From Pseudisothecium myosuroides (lineage: Eukaryota; Streptophyta; Bryopsida; Hypnales; Lembophyllaceae), in assembly GCA_951799445.1 (NCBI GenBank), contig OX637295.1, positions 16,430,001 to 16,494,000 on the forward strand: a stretch of 64,000 nucleotides of DNA, read 5' to 3'. Positions 36,328 to 50,500 of the stretch are shown piece by piece. The translations under genes were made by a program, and so were the position numbers. The notes below the pieces were generated by a model. That model saw only the letters and a program-made list of their open reading frames with translations, was not told where the DNA came from and searched no databases. The number at the start of each line of letters is the position of its first letter. Positions within the stretch are counted from its first letter, which is position 1.

Positions 36328-36598
36328 GAAGAAAATTACGTTGCTCTCAATAAGCTCTCAACAAAATCTAGCTGATGTTTTTTGTTAGAGACAAAACATG
36401 TTGGTTTCAACACTATTGAAATGCAAAAACAGATTATAAACATGATTCTCAACGTAAGAGTATCATGTTGATTGTGTTGAAAAATGTGTTTATAATTTGT
36501 TTTTGCATTGAAGAGGTGTTGATAACATGTTTTGTTTCTAACAAAAAACATCAACTAGATTTTGTTGAGAGCTTGTTGAGAGCAACGCAATTTTCTTC
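36328..36598. mobile_element. 271-bp foldback element / hairpin
   Basis: The left arm starting GAAGAAAATTACGTTGCTCTC is the near-perfect complement of the right arm ending GAGAGCAACGCAATTTTCTTC. Pairing continues (CTCAACAAAATCTAG, GATGTTTTTTGTTAGA, ACAAAACATGTT) until only a few tens of bases remain as loop. Almost the whole element can form one stem. It is non-coding. Target duplications are not clear. It may be a foldback MITE or a young inverted-duplication small-RNA locus. Confidence 0.8.
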
Positions 36599-37990
36599 AG
36601 TATATGTCTGTTCTTTTGTTGGTGGATGATTTTCTTAAAATCAATTCAATCTCAATAATATTCAATTTATTTGCAAGTAAGTTATTATTTGTTCCAAAAT
36701 CTTTTTTTTTGGATTATAGTAGATTTGGGAGCCTGTTTTTTTGTTTTGGATTTTGTACTTTTGGATAGTTTTGAATAGTTTGGTTGGTCCTACTATTTAG
36801 GAAAGTCATAAATTAAATTTGCACTAGTTTTTGTATCAGATTATAACAATTGAGTAAGTGAGTGCTTTTGTGTACCGAAATTTGCAAAGATCATTTATGA
36901 ATAAATAGTTGGCTTGCATCATTAATAAATAGTTTTCTCAATGTATTTAGTATTACAGATGTTATATTGGCCGTTATTATTGACATAAAAATACAAGTTG
37001 TTTTATTGGACGTCTACTAAAATCCGTCTCCTAAAGTTATGCTAACGTCACCTAAAACACGAGTTTCTTATAATGTATTATTGCGCAAGAAATCCCACTT
37101 TTCTTATCTCATCCATGTGACAAGAGAAAAATATAGGAACACTTTCATTTTCTTCAACATTATTCTCAAAATGTTACACCATAAGATTGTTTTCTCACAA
37201 TAATTGTTGTTTTATAATGGAGGAAGCTATTGCACATTCCAACCATGTATAGCCCATTTTTCTTCTTTATTATTATATAGATGCTTGGCATTGGATCAAA
37301 GTTAATTTAACCTAAACCACTACTTTTAGAATATGATAAGATTTTTTGCATGTCATCCTTCATAATTGAATATTCATGATTGACTATTTTACAATCCACC
37401 ATTTTTCTTCTTTAATAGTTGATTAGTACATCTCGTGCCATTGAATACAACTAGGGCAACCATTTTGTGGTATACCCACTGAAGAAAGTTGATTTTGTGT
37501 TCAATTTTGTATTCTTTGTGACAAAAATTCTTTGAAATTCAATAACTCTCGCACTTTAAGTCCATATGGTGTGAGACTAAGTCAATGCACTACTGCTTGT
37601 CAAGAATTTTAAGATGGCACCAAGGGCACAAATAGGGCCTTTATAATTGAGGAGATTTCAATATAACAACCAATCAAATCATTAAGGTTAAGACAAACCA
37701 CCACGCTTGGTAGAATAGACTACCATAATATGCCAAATGTTATTTGGAATACAATTATGGCACCTGACTGTGTGAAATACCATGTTTAGAGAAAGAAAAC
37801 TTTTTGCTAATTTTATAATTTTTTATAATTTATCATAACATTTACACTTTGAAATTCTACGATTCCCGCACTATTGGTTCAAATTGCATAAAACCACGTA
37901 CGTGCACCTTTACTCATCAATGACTTTTTGATGATATTGAGAGCTTGGCTATGAAATTAGGGAGATCTAAAGGTGACAATCGAAAAAAAA
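36599..37990. other. AT-rich intergenic DNA
   Basis: I see no ORF above 60 codons and no terminal repeats. Confidence 0.4.
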
Positions 37991-38100
37991 TTGACAAAAT
38001 AAAACAAACAAAACAAAACAAACAACCTTGACAAAATAAAACAAATAAACAAAACAAACAACCTTGACAAAATAAAACAAACAAAACAAAACAAACAACC
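37991..38100. repeat. Three tandem 36-37 bp units rich in AAAAC
   Basis: Units start with TTGACAAAATAAAACAAA at 37991, 38028 and 38064 and end CAAACAACC. Within each unit there is an inner (AAAAC/AAAC)n pattern. Confidence 0.9.
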
Positions 38101-38399
38101 TAGATTAAATTTTTTTTATACCCAATAACAAGTTGTAAAACCCTCTACATTAAACATCATATTTAATATAGGCTATATTGGTTTCTACTTTTGTTTCCAC
38201 ATCATACAATAATTTTCTATTAAAAAGGCTTTTTTAAACATAATATAAGTACCTAATAGTCAAAGAGCTTTCATATTATCATTATACTCCAAGTTAGTAA
38301 AAAACAACACTTAGAGTAAAAAATTATAGCCTAGAGTAAAAAACATTATAGAAATTAGTTCGGCCTACACTAAAATACTAAATACAATGTTTAGTGTAA

Positions 38400-41300
38400 C
38401 TTAGTGTTCACCATTTTTGTTGAAGAGGAGTCCTTCAAGCTCCAATTTGGCCCAAGCTCCTTCTTCGCCATTGTTCTTCTCGAATTGCTGCCGTCTCACC
38501 TTGCAGCACATTTCTCGTGACCTCTTCGTTGTTCAACCTCCATGGACCTGTTCACCGTCTCTTCCTCACGTTTCGATTGTTGCAAACCCTAATCATGGGA
38601 TGACATTGTTCTTCTCCGAGGCCAAGCATCTCCTGGTAAGAATCTACTTGTGTCTCTGTCGATGTTCACTGAGTGGAGCAAGTTCTCCTTGTATATTATG
38701 CTAGTGGATTGAGTTGATGCATGCGCCTTCTTTGGTGGACGTTCGTAGCACTATCCATTGAGAGCATGTATTCGTCGGAAAGGACAGAGTTCCTGAAAGT
38801 TGCGGATTTCTACTTACAAGATTCTAATATTTACAGCAGTTTATGTCGGTTGAATGACGATCAGTTGGATAGCAAGTATGTATGCCAGGCAGAGCTGCTT
38901 TTCCATTCTTGATTGACCTTGAAGTTTTGGCCTGGGCTTTGTAAGTCTGCTTTCAAATAGGGCTTCAGGATCTTGTACAAGATCAATTGTTCAGTTGTTG
39001 TTCTTGCAAAACGGAATGCAAGATGGAGATGTTGATCGTGATAGTGCACATCTCTGCTTTTTCTCCAAGGAGTAATCAAGAAGTGTTATGGAATGATAGG
39101 GAAGGTAATTAGCTTAAGGGCACTGATGGGGAGCTTATGGTCGTTTTGTGCCATCCAAAATCGCCTTTGCTGCCAGCCAGGGAAGTCAAATATCAGTGGC
39201 TTGAGCAAAAGCAAGCACACAAGACATTTGGGCTTTTGCAAGCACATCTACCTTCTTGCACACGGAGACCTGACATGATGATGACGGATCAAGTTAGTTT
39301 TTGGATACGGTGGTATGGAAGGAAGCATCACGACAGGGGAATAGCGCAACCAAAGAACCAACATACTGCTGAAGGTGTTTTTTTGCATTGAATTTTGCAT
39401 CGAGAGTCAGCTTTCTAGGTATGTTTGCGCTCAAGGCTTCTCTTCCGTGGTGTCATATCTCCCGAGTCTTACTAAGTAGGTGCATTGTGGCTCTTTGATT
39501 GTTAGGTGTAGATTTTATGCCCTTGCAAAGATTCTCTCCAAACTCGACAAAACATTTCGGTGAGGCACGGTCATGGAACTTTCATTGGCCATTTTTTATA
39601 GCATCATACTTAGGGCTGAGCAACATCAACAGTTTAGAACCACTCTGGAGAACGCACAAGGAGTAACTGAAACTTCCTGACTAACATCCTGAAATTAGAT
39701 TGTCCTAGTTAATCTTAGCACAGCTTCTTTCAAAACGTGTCTGCTTCTGGACTTCCACTCGGAGTGTCAGCTCAAGTCGGCCTTGTTTCACTTGTGAGGT
39801 TTTGAACAGTGTTATGCTCCATGTGACGGGTTTTATGAACAACAGACAGGTCCTGCCACTGGGCTCTTATCCTGGATAGGCATATAAATCAAGCTTAAGT
39901 TAGCCACATGAGGGCAATAGCTGTACATTTCTATCGTCAGCTTTGGCGATTTATGCTCCAAATCTGAAGGACAAGGTGATCTCCTTAACAGGCTCTAAAA
40001 ATCGTAGAGAATGACTATACGTTGCAGAAGTGGAGTACTTGTGAATATGTTTGCACATTGAAGGAATTCTGGGGAAGTTCAATGATATGTTTATTAATTA
40101 TGGAGTGTGTAATGGGTGCAGTGATTGTGGCGTCTCTAGATATTGGTGCACTGCTTATAGGTTCAAGCTGATTGGAGTAAGGTAGGGAAGTTTAGGGTTG
40201 ATGATTAATTATTCCCCTCCACTTGCTCAGCATTCAAGTGTTTCTTGCGATTTTGAATCTGGTGATCAAGAATGACATGGAGTAGCAAATCAAGAGAAGT
40301 AATAGGCTTCAGAAGTAGTTTTATGTGTGGCAGTGAGCTCCACAGTGAGTTTTGTGACAGCTTCAATCACTAATTTTTCAGACACTTGCACTCTCTGTGG
40401 GTGTTTTTGAGGAATTCTGGGTGTTCTTTAAGTTGTGGGATTGAGGTGACTCACCTAATTGTGAAATTTAGAATATTAAATAATCTGGTATCAGTTTTAA
40501 ACAGGTAGTGTGATCTGCTTCAGAATTTCCCTGACACTAGAGCCTTCCATGGCTTGTGCACCGTGCGTACCTGGATCAATACGGCACCAACGACATATGA
40601 ATTGCTTGAATGTTGCTTGAGTGTGACACTGGCATCGTTTTCTACGACACACATGGACACCTTGACACGATTTGGGAAGCAATTTGGATGTGATGCATGT
40701 GATTCGGAGCTGGAGCCAAGTCATCCTTGGTACGTTGGTTTTGTGTTTTTCAATGTGCCGCAGATGTGGGAGCTGAGAGTACTGCCCTCCTCTGGTGACT
40801 CATCTCATACATCCATAAGCCTTGCAATTTGCATGATGCGGACTTTGTGGTGAGTCTCTTTCTTGAGGGGAGGGTAGGAGCGAATTCTATGGAGGCTCAT
40901 GGCAGGCAATATCTTAGTAGATTAAGCCTTTGTGATGTCCTTCAGTTTCTGAATTTTTGACAGGAATCTTTATAAAAGTCAGTGTACTTGTTTGTATGCT
41001 CATTATCAATTCAGCTAGCCTTTAAGGATTCGACACATCAGGAGGTCGTTGTTTTTTAGGCTCAATAGCTTATTTGGAGATGCAGTGTTGTGTCCGATTT
41101 GCCTTGCACTTATGAGAGCCCTTTTGTGAAATAGGTAGTTATTGGAAAACTGACGTTGACATCACCAATGCAACTATGCCAGATCAAGCAGAGGTTGTAA
41201 GCGCTGCAAGCCTGCGGTCATCCTCTTTGAGTCTGTGCCCATCATCTCTTGACCTTCAATTATGTAAGTTTCGGTTGCCTTGACGTGGATCCTCTATGGT

Positions 41301-42300
41301 CGGATTATTTTGGTTTGAACTTTTCAATTTGAGAAAAAGGGTCGTCATAAGTTCACAATGTAGGTGTCAGTTAGATGTTTCGAGTATCATTAATGCAAGT
41401 TTCCTTGGAGGTTGTTTGGTTGTTGATCCCTAGATATCAATTGTTGATGTGTTTACAGTTACTGCACAAGAAGGATTACCTTTCCACAAACACGGTAGGA
41501 TTTATTCGAAATTTGCCTACATGTGGAGATTGCAGCTGACAGCATCGGTGAGGAAGTGAAGTCGAAGATTGCTTCATTGAAGGTGATCCCTCGCCCTCAT
41601 TCAGCTTGCATTTACCATGTGGTGGCTGCTTACTTGGTCCTGTTACGCACTGTTTGAATTGGTACGACCTCCTCTAGGAAAGAATCTCCTCTCCTTTGTG
41701 ACATATTTTGTTGACTGCATTTGGAGTCCGGTAATGCCGCGGATACCTCTGTCCATCAGCGGTGATATTATTTCTCCATTTAGTAGGTACCTTGCTCGTG
41801 TGTTTCTCGTCATTTCTTAAAACAAGTTTTTTCTCGTCTAATACTATCAGTTGATGGGTTGCAGCTTTCTCACAATAATCCATGTGTGTGACCTACCACT
41901 GCACACGCGTATTGGGAGAAAATGATGCACTAACCCTGCCGAAGTGAATCCTAGTCAGATATACGAAGGAGAAACTCAGTGGTAGCTCTCAAAGATTTCA
42001 ACTCTTATCTAAATTCCAAGTCGTTCCACTGTTACATATCTAGTCTTTTTATCCTGATCGAAAACAAAGGGCCTAGTGTGAAAATGTCAGATTGTTTTTG
42101 ATGTTAGTGTCGGTTTGATTTGATGTTGTTTGCGTGAACAATAGTTTTGGACCCATCTCCAGAGATTTTGTTTCATTGGTGCAAGTCAGAGATTTTATTG
42201 TTGCTGGTGTTGTTGCCAACGAAGTACATAACCATGGAAGTTGCCTCCGTTATGCGCAGTGAGGTCACTTCACAACGCTTAACATTTAAACGTTCATGCC
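38400..42300 (+). other. Exon-like unidentified locus
   Basis: Composition shifts here to that of transcribed plant DNA, with a CT-rich leader-like stretch at 38.4-38.65 kb and splice-like sites throughout. Open stretches with protein-like composition include 39137-39391 (GELMVVLCHPKSPLLP upstream and in frame, then KYQWLEQKQAHKTFGLLQAH), 40554-40853 and 41499-41657. They do not join into one obvious gene and none carries a domain that I can name with confidence. It may be a decayed multi-exon gene or a long non-coding transcript. Confidence 0.3.
41499..41657 (+). pseudogene. Possible ubiquitin-like exon fragment
   Basis: The open frame after a TAG contains HVEIAADSIGEEVKSKIAS. This is reminiscent of the ubiquitin beta2-alpha1 segment (conserved pattern of hydrophobic-x-E-hydrophobic followed by the D-S-I-x-x-V-K-x-K-I helix). 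It runs on through CIYHVVAAYLVLLRTV to a stop. It has no start Met of its own and no upstream beta-hairpin, so it is a fragment at best. Confidence 0.25.
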
Positions 42301-42546
42301 CCCCCCCCTACACAAATATGGTTCCGTGCTGAATTGCTGCTTCAACTCTTTCTCCATGTACCCTGAATAAATTGCTAAGAAAGACAAATAGAACAGACTC
42401 CAAGGTTGAATATATGTTAGTGTTAGCTTCCCTATTGGTCCTTGTTTGTCCTGTTCGGCTGTTGATTGTTTTGAACTTCAACATCAACATTGAGATGGTA
42501 TTCAAGTCTTAGAATGATCCCACAGTTGAATACAACTTGACAAAAC

Positions 42547-42563
42547 CACTAGTAGAAAACAGG
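42547..42563 (+). repeat. Left terminal inverted repeat of the CACTA element
   Basis: CACTAGTAGAAAACAGG. It is preceded directly by the AAC target duplication and pairs with 62659-62675 with one mismatch. Confidence 0.95.
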
Positions 42564-43486
42564 CTATCAATGACTGTTGTTTATGACTGCATAACCAGTC
42601 ATTAAGGACACTTATGACAATAGAATGACTGAAGCCGAATTTTGGGCTTAGAGTAATTTAGGACGAGTAATTACGGACAATCCAGTCATTTCTTGCCTTG
42701 GCATTGTTTTTCATCCGATGCTGATGTGGAACTTCGTTAGGGTGTGATTATATGGGGCCTCTCCAATGGCGTCAAGCCACGTGGCTGCGGTTCTGACATA
42801 CTGAGCTGGAAGTTTCCTATTGGTTGGTTTGGGAGTCACCCTATTTGACGAGGGTAGAATTCTAAACTGACATGAAAAATGTTGAGTTGCCTTTGCGTCA
42901 TTTCATAGTCATGATTGAAGATGCTATAGTCATTGACAAGTATTTTTTAAGTTGGGTGCCAAACATTAGCAAAGTCGGACATGTACTTAGAGAGTCATTC
43001 TTTAGAATGGTGCCCTCAAAAAAATATACTATGACTGAAAATACGATTTGTGAATGCATCATGCTGTCATTCTTTAGTTGGATAAGAGTGCTTCAATTGC
43101 AATATAAAAAAGACAAGAACGTTCTGGCGTCATTGAGACGGAATCTTCTTTTCCAATAAGTCATTATACAGTGACTAGATAGTCACAAGTCTGCAGCAAT
43201 GGGCAAACATGAGGACGATTGTTTATTACTACACTACAATTCAGACAAATGACTATGGCAACAGGGCTTCAAACATGTATATGCAAACCAGATAAACATG
43301 ATAGCCATAGCATAGACGATAGTATATTTAAAGCAAAAAAGAGGCTCATGTTGGGAGTGACAACAAGTGTCACTCAAGTGTTCATGACACTACTACTCAC
43401 ATCATAGAGCTATCATCATAAATAGCCTAAACCATAGAGTCAAAAGTCCTACACACATGGCTCCAACCATACCGTAATTCCTGACT
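42564..43486. promoter_or_regulatory. Left subterminal repeat region of the CACTA element
   Basis: Five AGTCAT/ATGACT cores fall in the first 150 bp (near 42570, 42582, 42597, 42623 and 42683) in both orientations, and more follow. In En/Spm, TNPA binds 12-bp subterminal motifs to bring the ends together, and these are the likely equivalents. The frame at 42872-43159 has no recognised domain and may be chance. Confidence 0.7.
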
Positions 43487-46400
43487 TTATTTTGCGGCTT
43501 TCAAGAACTTGCCCTCCCAAAGAGCACAAGTACCAACGGCATCCTTCACCTTAGTTTGCTCGTCAACTAAGTGTGGAAACATGAGTGACACCTGTGGCCA
43601 AATGGCCTCTTTGACATCCACTTTGTAGCAAGAGTTAGAAATTGGGACCAAATGGAATGTGTGCTGTCCACCAATGCCACTAATGACACCTGCCGCCACA
43701 TTCTGCTTCACATTCTTTGGGTTGAGCAGAAATACTTCTTGGCTGAGCACAAACTGCCACATTCAGAAAGCCAACAAGTTCCATTAGATGCAAAGATGAC
43801 AAACTATAAACAACTACACGCTTCCACGGCTACTGCACACAATCTAAAGAGTGGGACTATAAACTAGTTGTTTAGGGCGGTTCACTTGAAGTCATTACAA
43901 AGTCCTTTCTCAGTCATATCATGCAAAATGACTAGCTTGTGACTACTTAGTCACTACAAAGTCATTCAATGACTACAGTATAACTAGCTTGTGACTAGCC
44001 AAGCACTATGAAGTCATTTATTGACTAGGTGAGTAAAAAAGACTAGCAATGACGATGGAGACTACTTATTTGTTTATAGAAGCCTCCAAGTCAATTCAGT
44101 GTCTATCACTAATGGAAGCCCTCATTTTCATGTACTAAAACTCTGAGTCCAAGTCTAATAAATCCCTCCCAAATCAACCTATTATGCTTTGCAAAACTCT
44201 CGTGTATAGAGTTCACACAATAACTACCAAAGAAACATAATACAATGATTGAAGACAAAAATACTAGTACAACCTCCAACACATTTAAGTCATGAATGTA
44301 ATAAAAACAAGTAACAAGAACTAGAAGAAAAGATCCAATACAAAATGGCAAATAACTATTAGTCTACTTATGCTAATGCAATGAGACAATAAAATCAATT
44401 AGACCAGAAATCAGTAAAATACTTGTACTTGACAAAACTTGAGCTTATTCTATTTTATTTAACCAATTAGCATGACAAGTCCCTCAAAAATTAGAAATCA
44501 AAGGAATTTGTACTAATTCTCCTATATTCAAGGTATTAAAATGTTGGGGCCAAAAAAATTGGAAACCATGAAGCATGCACTGATCCCACTACAATCAGTC
44601 TATTAGAATGAGAAGCCAAAAACAATATAAAAAACCATCTGAAATACCCACTTATCACGCTATATTCAACCCACTAGAATGTCAAGACAATGAAAATATA
44701 GAAAAAAAAATGTAAAAAACCATCTTCTTCTATAATCTGCCAACTATATTAAAAACCATGAAATAATTGATGTTGTTTATGAATCTACTTATCCCATTGC
44801 TTTCACAAAGGGAATTTTTGTAGAGCTCTTACCTTCTCAGCTTGGTTTCTTTTTTTTGGAGGGGCCTTCTTTTTTGTATCTTGCTTCCAGGCTTTGGTCT
44901 GCACAATGCCACAAAAAGATGATCAAGACAATAAATAGATTTTAGGTGAGGGGACACCTCTAACCACGAACCAAAATGATTCGCAAGTCCCCTCACCTGC
45001 TAGATGTGAGGCAAGGACAGCCACAACATCATCGAGGCTATAACCAGCTTGTAGCATGTCATGTTTAATTTGACTATGCCCGATTTTCATGTGGACTCCA
45101 AAGCAGCTGACCTTCACAAAATCCTCCTCTTGTGTTGCACTGCCTTCTATGGAAGACTTTAGAGGCACCTTCAATTTCCTTGGAGAAGTCCTTGAAGGTC
45201 GTGCAGCAACCTCTGGACTCATCTCCACTGCTACACTTGTGGTTGCAACCTTCTTGGAAGTAGGGGGATCCTCTTCAATGCTATCCATAGCCTTCTTCAA
45301 CCTCCGTAGCCGTGGAGGTTTCTTTGAGTCAACAACAGAGCTGTGAGGGACAAGTACCTTTTGTAAGGCATCCTTCACAAGAACCTCTTGAATAGTGTCC
45401 GGTACCCCTTCCTCCACAACCACAGGCATGTTGACTATGTCAGCTATGAGATCCTTTATTGCCAGCATTGGGGAATCCTTCAATGACAACCCAGATGAAA
45501 GCATTAGACTTCCAAGATTAACAAGAGCAGAGGCAACAGCTGGGGTACCAGTCGATGTTAGGTCAGCTTCATTGTGCACAACATCTGATTGGAGTGCATC
45601 CTCCATTGGCAGATCTTTCAATGATGGGATACGCTCCTTCGCCTTCATTGCTGAAGGCGCTACATGTTTGGAGGTGTCTGAGTCACCACTTGAACTTGTC
45701 TCATGCATTGAAACCGTTGGTACGGGCGTCTTCAAGGGAGTATTGGAGCGGGTCGGAACCACCTGTTGCTTTGTTGAGCCTAGCTGTATTTGGGTCTCCA
45801 CAGTAGAGATGCCAATGCTTGGGCTAAAGACTTCAGCAGAAGAGAATTGCTCCATGCACTTCTTTAACATGCTCTTTACCTCCTCTATAGAACTTATGCT
45901 CTCTGACTGATTGAGGAGTATTTGGGTCATCTTCCCTTCAAGGTCTTTGTGCTTTGCTGCCATGTCATTTTGCTTCTCCTCTAGTGCTATCAACTTGGCA
46001 CGGACTGCACTTGTAGCTCCCTGCATACAGTCTGCTTTAGTCCACATCACCAAGGGCTCCAAGTATTCAACCAAATTCACAAAAAAATACAAGTCAGCTC
46101 TGCATTGAATATATGACTACAAAATTACAAGTAGAAGACTACACTAGTCATTTTTCAATCATAGTGTGTAATGTTGGTTTCATATATGACTATTGTTATA
46201 TATCATCATTAAAGCAATTAGTCATTTCCATGACTATTGCAGTGCATGTAAATGACTAGAACATGACAACTAAATGATGCAAAATAACTTCTTAATGACA
46301 GTCATGAACAAAATCATTAAAACAAGAGCATATTGAAGCAAATAACACATGGACTACCAATTTACTTGCAAGACATCATATATGAGAAGCTCTGTAAAAG

Positions 46401-47573
46401 ACTTTTGTCAATAATGTAGTGAACTTCTACAAATTATAACCATTATTGAATAAATTGTTAACTATTGACTTTGACTGAATACTACATCAAAGAGTCAAGT
46501 GAAAAAATTATCACCATGATGGGATTGTTCTCTTGAATCTCCAACATCCCGTCTGCAATTTCAGTTAGGCCTGGGCTTTGCTCTTTCCCTTCTCTCTGCA
46601 GTTAGAGAGAGGAATTCACACATTAACTTGGTTCACAACATACATCAATATAAAAAATGGAGTATGCTAAGTCACTTTACTAGCATGAAAAAATTAAATA
46701 ACAAAACTAGAACCTTACCACAGCCAATTCCTTCCCCGCTCTTCCTCTCCTGCCCATTGTGCTATAGTCCTTCACGTGGGCACGGGCATGTTGCATCTTC
46801 ACTGTCTTGGCAACTTGACGATCAGTCTTCCAGTACTCCTGCAACTTCTCCCATTGTGGAGGGTCAATATGTACTGGACAATCCTCTTTGCCAGCCGTAA
46901 ATTTGTACTTCAATCTGTTTCTCTCCGCCTTCATATATCTTTTGATGGCAGATCTAAATCCATGCACACTCAAGGTATAACCAACAAACTCAAAGTCCTT
47001 CTCAAGGGTCTCACGGAGAAGTGCCACGGAGGCAGGCTTCTGAGACTCCCAATTCACCACACTCATGTCTAAAATTCGTGGAGTGATCACACGCACGGCA
47101 TTGTCCCAAGCATTTTTGCCATCACATGTTGAATCAATCTCTCCCCCCGCCTTGATTACAAGTTGATGAGGTTTCTTCCCTTCCGTGTTTCTTGCTGCAA
47201 CTTTTGTATCGTTTCGATGTCGCTTATGTCGTCGGGATGCCCTAGCTTCACTGTGTAGGGAGAAGCCACCCTCTCCAACTGATGGCCCAGGCCAAGAACC
47301 ATAATAGGGGACAGGAGGTGGTCCCCCGCCAGAATGCCAAGGCTGTGATTGCATAGGAGGAAGCATAGGAGGAGGCATAGGAGGAGGGGGCATCCATGAA
47401 GATTGCATCCATGGAGAATGCCCCCAATAACCCGGTGGAGGCATGCGGGATGCATCATGGTGGCTTTGGACTCCAGTAGCGGGCACTGGTGCAGGGGGAA
47501 TCACTGTCCTAGGCCGCTTTTGCGGGATCAAGGTCGATGTTGGTTGAACTTCCTCATCTGAAGAAGAGTCCAT
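43487..47573 (-). CDS. TNPA-like second protein of the CACTA element (Transposase_24 type)
   Basis: This is the probable DNA-binding accessory protein that recognises the subterminal repeats. Exon 1 (47573-46719) starts MDSSSDEEV. It is Pro/Met-rich at residues 50-110, has a basic patch RRHKRHR, and then a plant En/Spm Transposase_24-like domain containing FRSAIKRYMKAERNRLKYKF, PPQWEKLQEYWKTD and VKMQHARAH...GRRGRAGKELAV. The donor is GTG|GTAAGG. Exon 2 (about 46595-46515) and a long exon (about 46099-44997, to a donor CAG|GTGAGG) follow. The latter has a coiled coil (LIALEEKQNDMAAKHKDLEG) and low-complexity Ser/Thr sequence. A small exon near 44903-44834 is Lys-rich (NLS-like). The last exon, 43753-43487, has the C-terminal domain common in plant CACTA proteins, which I recall as DUF8039 (NPKNVKQNVAAGVISG...KVDVKEAIWP...VKDAVGTCALW). 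The phase between exons 2 and 3 does not fit simply, so a junction is wrong or a frameshift exists. Confidence 0.7.
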
Positions 47574-50500
47574 GACTGCTGACACAAGAGAAACCACTAT
47601 GAAGTTCATAACAAATGAATGATTGTATGACAATTGTTTTACTTAAATTTACTCTAATTCCCCCTACCCCACTGCGAGCAACTACTTACAATGACATATA
47701 CCCCCCCAAAATAGGATATGGAAGTAAACTCCCACTTTCTTGAATGGTTAGGCAAAGTATAAGGAGTAACCACATACGGAGGTTCACTTGTGCAAATTAC
47801 ATCCACAAGTAGACAATGCAAAACTATAACAAAAAATTGGAAATGCATTTTGGATCCCCCAATGTAATTACGGAATCATGCATTCAAAAACTCAAATGTA
47901 AATGAAGCCTCCAACACGGCTATACTTTTGCTTAGGAGTAGGAGTCCATACTAGTTGTGAATTTCGAAAGGAGCTTAACAAAAATGACTATGTAATGACT
48001 GTACAATGACTACATGACTACAAAATTATTGAACAATGACTGAGACGGCAATTTTATATGACAATCACTACATACAATGACTTCCTAACAACCAAAATGC
48101 AACTAGAACCTCCAAAGATAAAACAACTTAGACACCCAAGGCACAACATTCTATACCCAAGCCAATTTGAATATAAGAACTGGCAACAAAAAATCAATAA
48201 AGTGGACTAAAAAGAACCCAACTAAGCTACCATAAAATCAACATAGGATCACCACAATACTTTGCAATGAAAATGAATCTACGCTAAGCCAATTTGAAAG
48301 TTCAAACCCCCTCACTTTGACATGAGCACAACAGATGGTAAAAATTATTCACTCAAGGTATAAGCTTGCATATTGAAGTCATTTTTGCTACAAGAATTGA
48401 TATGAGAAACCTTGAAAATGAACTATATAAAAATCCAAAAAACCTATTAGTTGATCTAGCTATACATAAACCCCACAAGTAAAGATGCAATGAAAATGCA
48501 TGTACACTAAGCAAATTTACAAGTTCAAGTTCAAACCCCCCATATTAAGTGTAAAGACACAACAGATGGAAAATATGACTCAAACAAGGCATCACCTTGA
48601 ATATTCAAACAATGTTGCTCAAAGAATTGACATCATAAACCAAGAAAGTGGACTACATAGAAATCCCAAAAACGTGCAAGAAATTCTACACAAATAACCC
48701 ACAAAACTTAGCAATAACGATGAATTTATACAAAGCCAATTTGAAATTGGAGACTCCTCATGGAATATGAACACAACAAATGGAAAAAATTGCTCACCCA
48801 AGGCATAAGCTTGCATAATCAAGCCATTTTCAATACGAGAATTGACTTCAAACATTTAAATAATTTGAACCTTGCCACACTTATCTATTGGAACAATGTA
48901 AGGTATAATCATCTTAAATCAGTTTTCATTGTTCATGAACTAACATTAATGCAACCAATATGAGACCATTGATGAAAAGACAATGAAGCAAATTTGCAAT
49001 TGCAATAAAAAATAAGAAACCACTTAATTGGACTTATTGAAAGTTGATCTACATATCTATTGCTTCTAATCAATGATTGAAAAATCGGGAGATGTTTAGT
49101 GTTATTCATACTATATTGGTCTACAATTTTTCACTTTGAAATTGTAAAAGAAACATTGTATATTTGAATAAAAATTTGATCCCAACAATCTTAGCTCTTG
49201 AATACAATCATATTTCTATGCATTTCTTAGGAACCACACTCCTACATAAATTAAAGTGCTTAAAGTGATACAAATAGTATTCTCTACAAATAGATCATTA
49301 TAGAGTAGCAATGGTTGAGGAGTGATGTAGACATGTCTTATACATGTCTACATCATGTCTAAATAGTAAACCTTATAAATACAAGAAAATAGGTTTAATT
49401 GCCAATACTAACAACTACAATTGTCACTTTCAAAACTCATAGTTTATTCACATGCTATGGCTGATACATACAATCTAAAAGAATCTAGACTCTAGAATCA
49501 TCTTTCAACAACATCAATTAAATACTTAGGCAATTTAATCGAAGAAAGTTGAGCCCAATCATGTATTTGTTTAGACTTTTTCGTAATATGGTTCCTTCAA
49601 GGCATTTAGGTTGATCAACACTAACCTTCTTTCCAAAGTATATCCTAATATATATTTAGATAATAAATAGATGCTCATAATACATTCTTATTGACCATGA
49701 AGACATTGAAATTAGGACATGAACTTAGGAAATATTTCAATAAAACTTTTTGACCTCTTATAGCATTTGTATACAATATTTAGATGACATTTCTAGACTT
49801 CAATGAACCACAATAAAATTACCCACAATTCGTCTACATGTGATTAAAAAATTAGACTTCAAAGGTATATAATCATACTTTGTACCAAAGAATATTGTAA
49901 GGTTTTTATTCATCCAACCTTATTGATTACCCATGTTAATTCAATTAGTCCAAGAACCACTTATTGCTTGTATTATTTTTGGATTAAAGTTGTGCTAGAA
50001 CTAATTAACCCAAATTGTATTGAAACTAATCATTTTGACCAAATAACTTCTCATTCATCCAAATTAATGATTGAAAAAAGTAAAAAAAAAATCCTTCCTT
50101 TGCTACTAGTATGGTACCACTTAGGTAAATGAAATATTTAAACCAAGAAAGAAAATGACAAAATTCATGAGAAGGAGTTGGGCATTATAGGAGTTGAAGT
50201 GCTACAAACAATATCTTCTACCTCAATGTCCAAGAACTCTAATTACTAATCTAATTTGAACATTGGACCCAAACTCAAGACCCACCATATCCACAAGATC
50301 AACAAAAGGATTTCACCTCATGCAAACAATCAACAAAAGGAATTCCAACGATCAATCATCTTACCATTTCCTACATTAAGGTCCCAGACCCTGATTTGAG
50401 ACCCACCAACAGCACACTATCAACAAAAGGACTCTTATCAATTAATCATCTTAACATTTCCCATAAATTGATTCCAGCACACATCTAAGCAATTAACAAA

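Noticed and set aside
37991..38100. CRISPR-like array
   Set aside because: The units are contiguous low-complexity repeats without spacers, in a eukaryotic context.
45395..45910. 171-codon plus-strand ORF
   Set aside because: It is a mirror of the long minus-strand exon of the TNPA-like gene.
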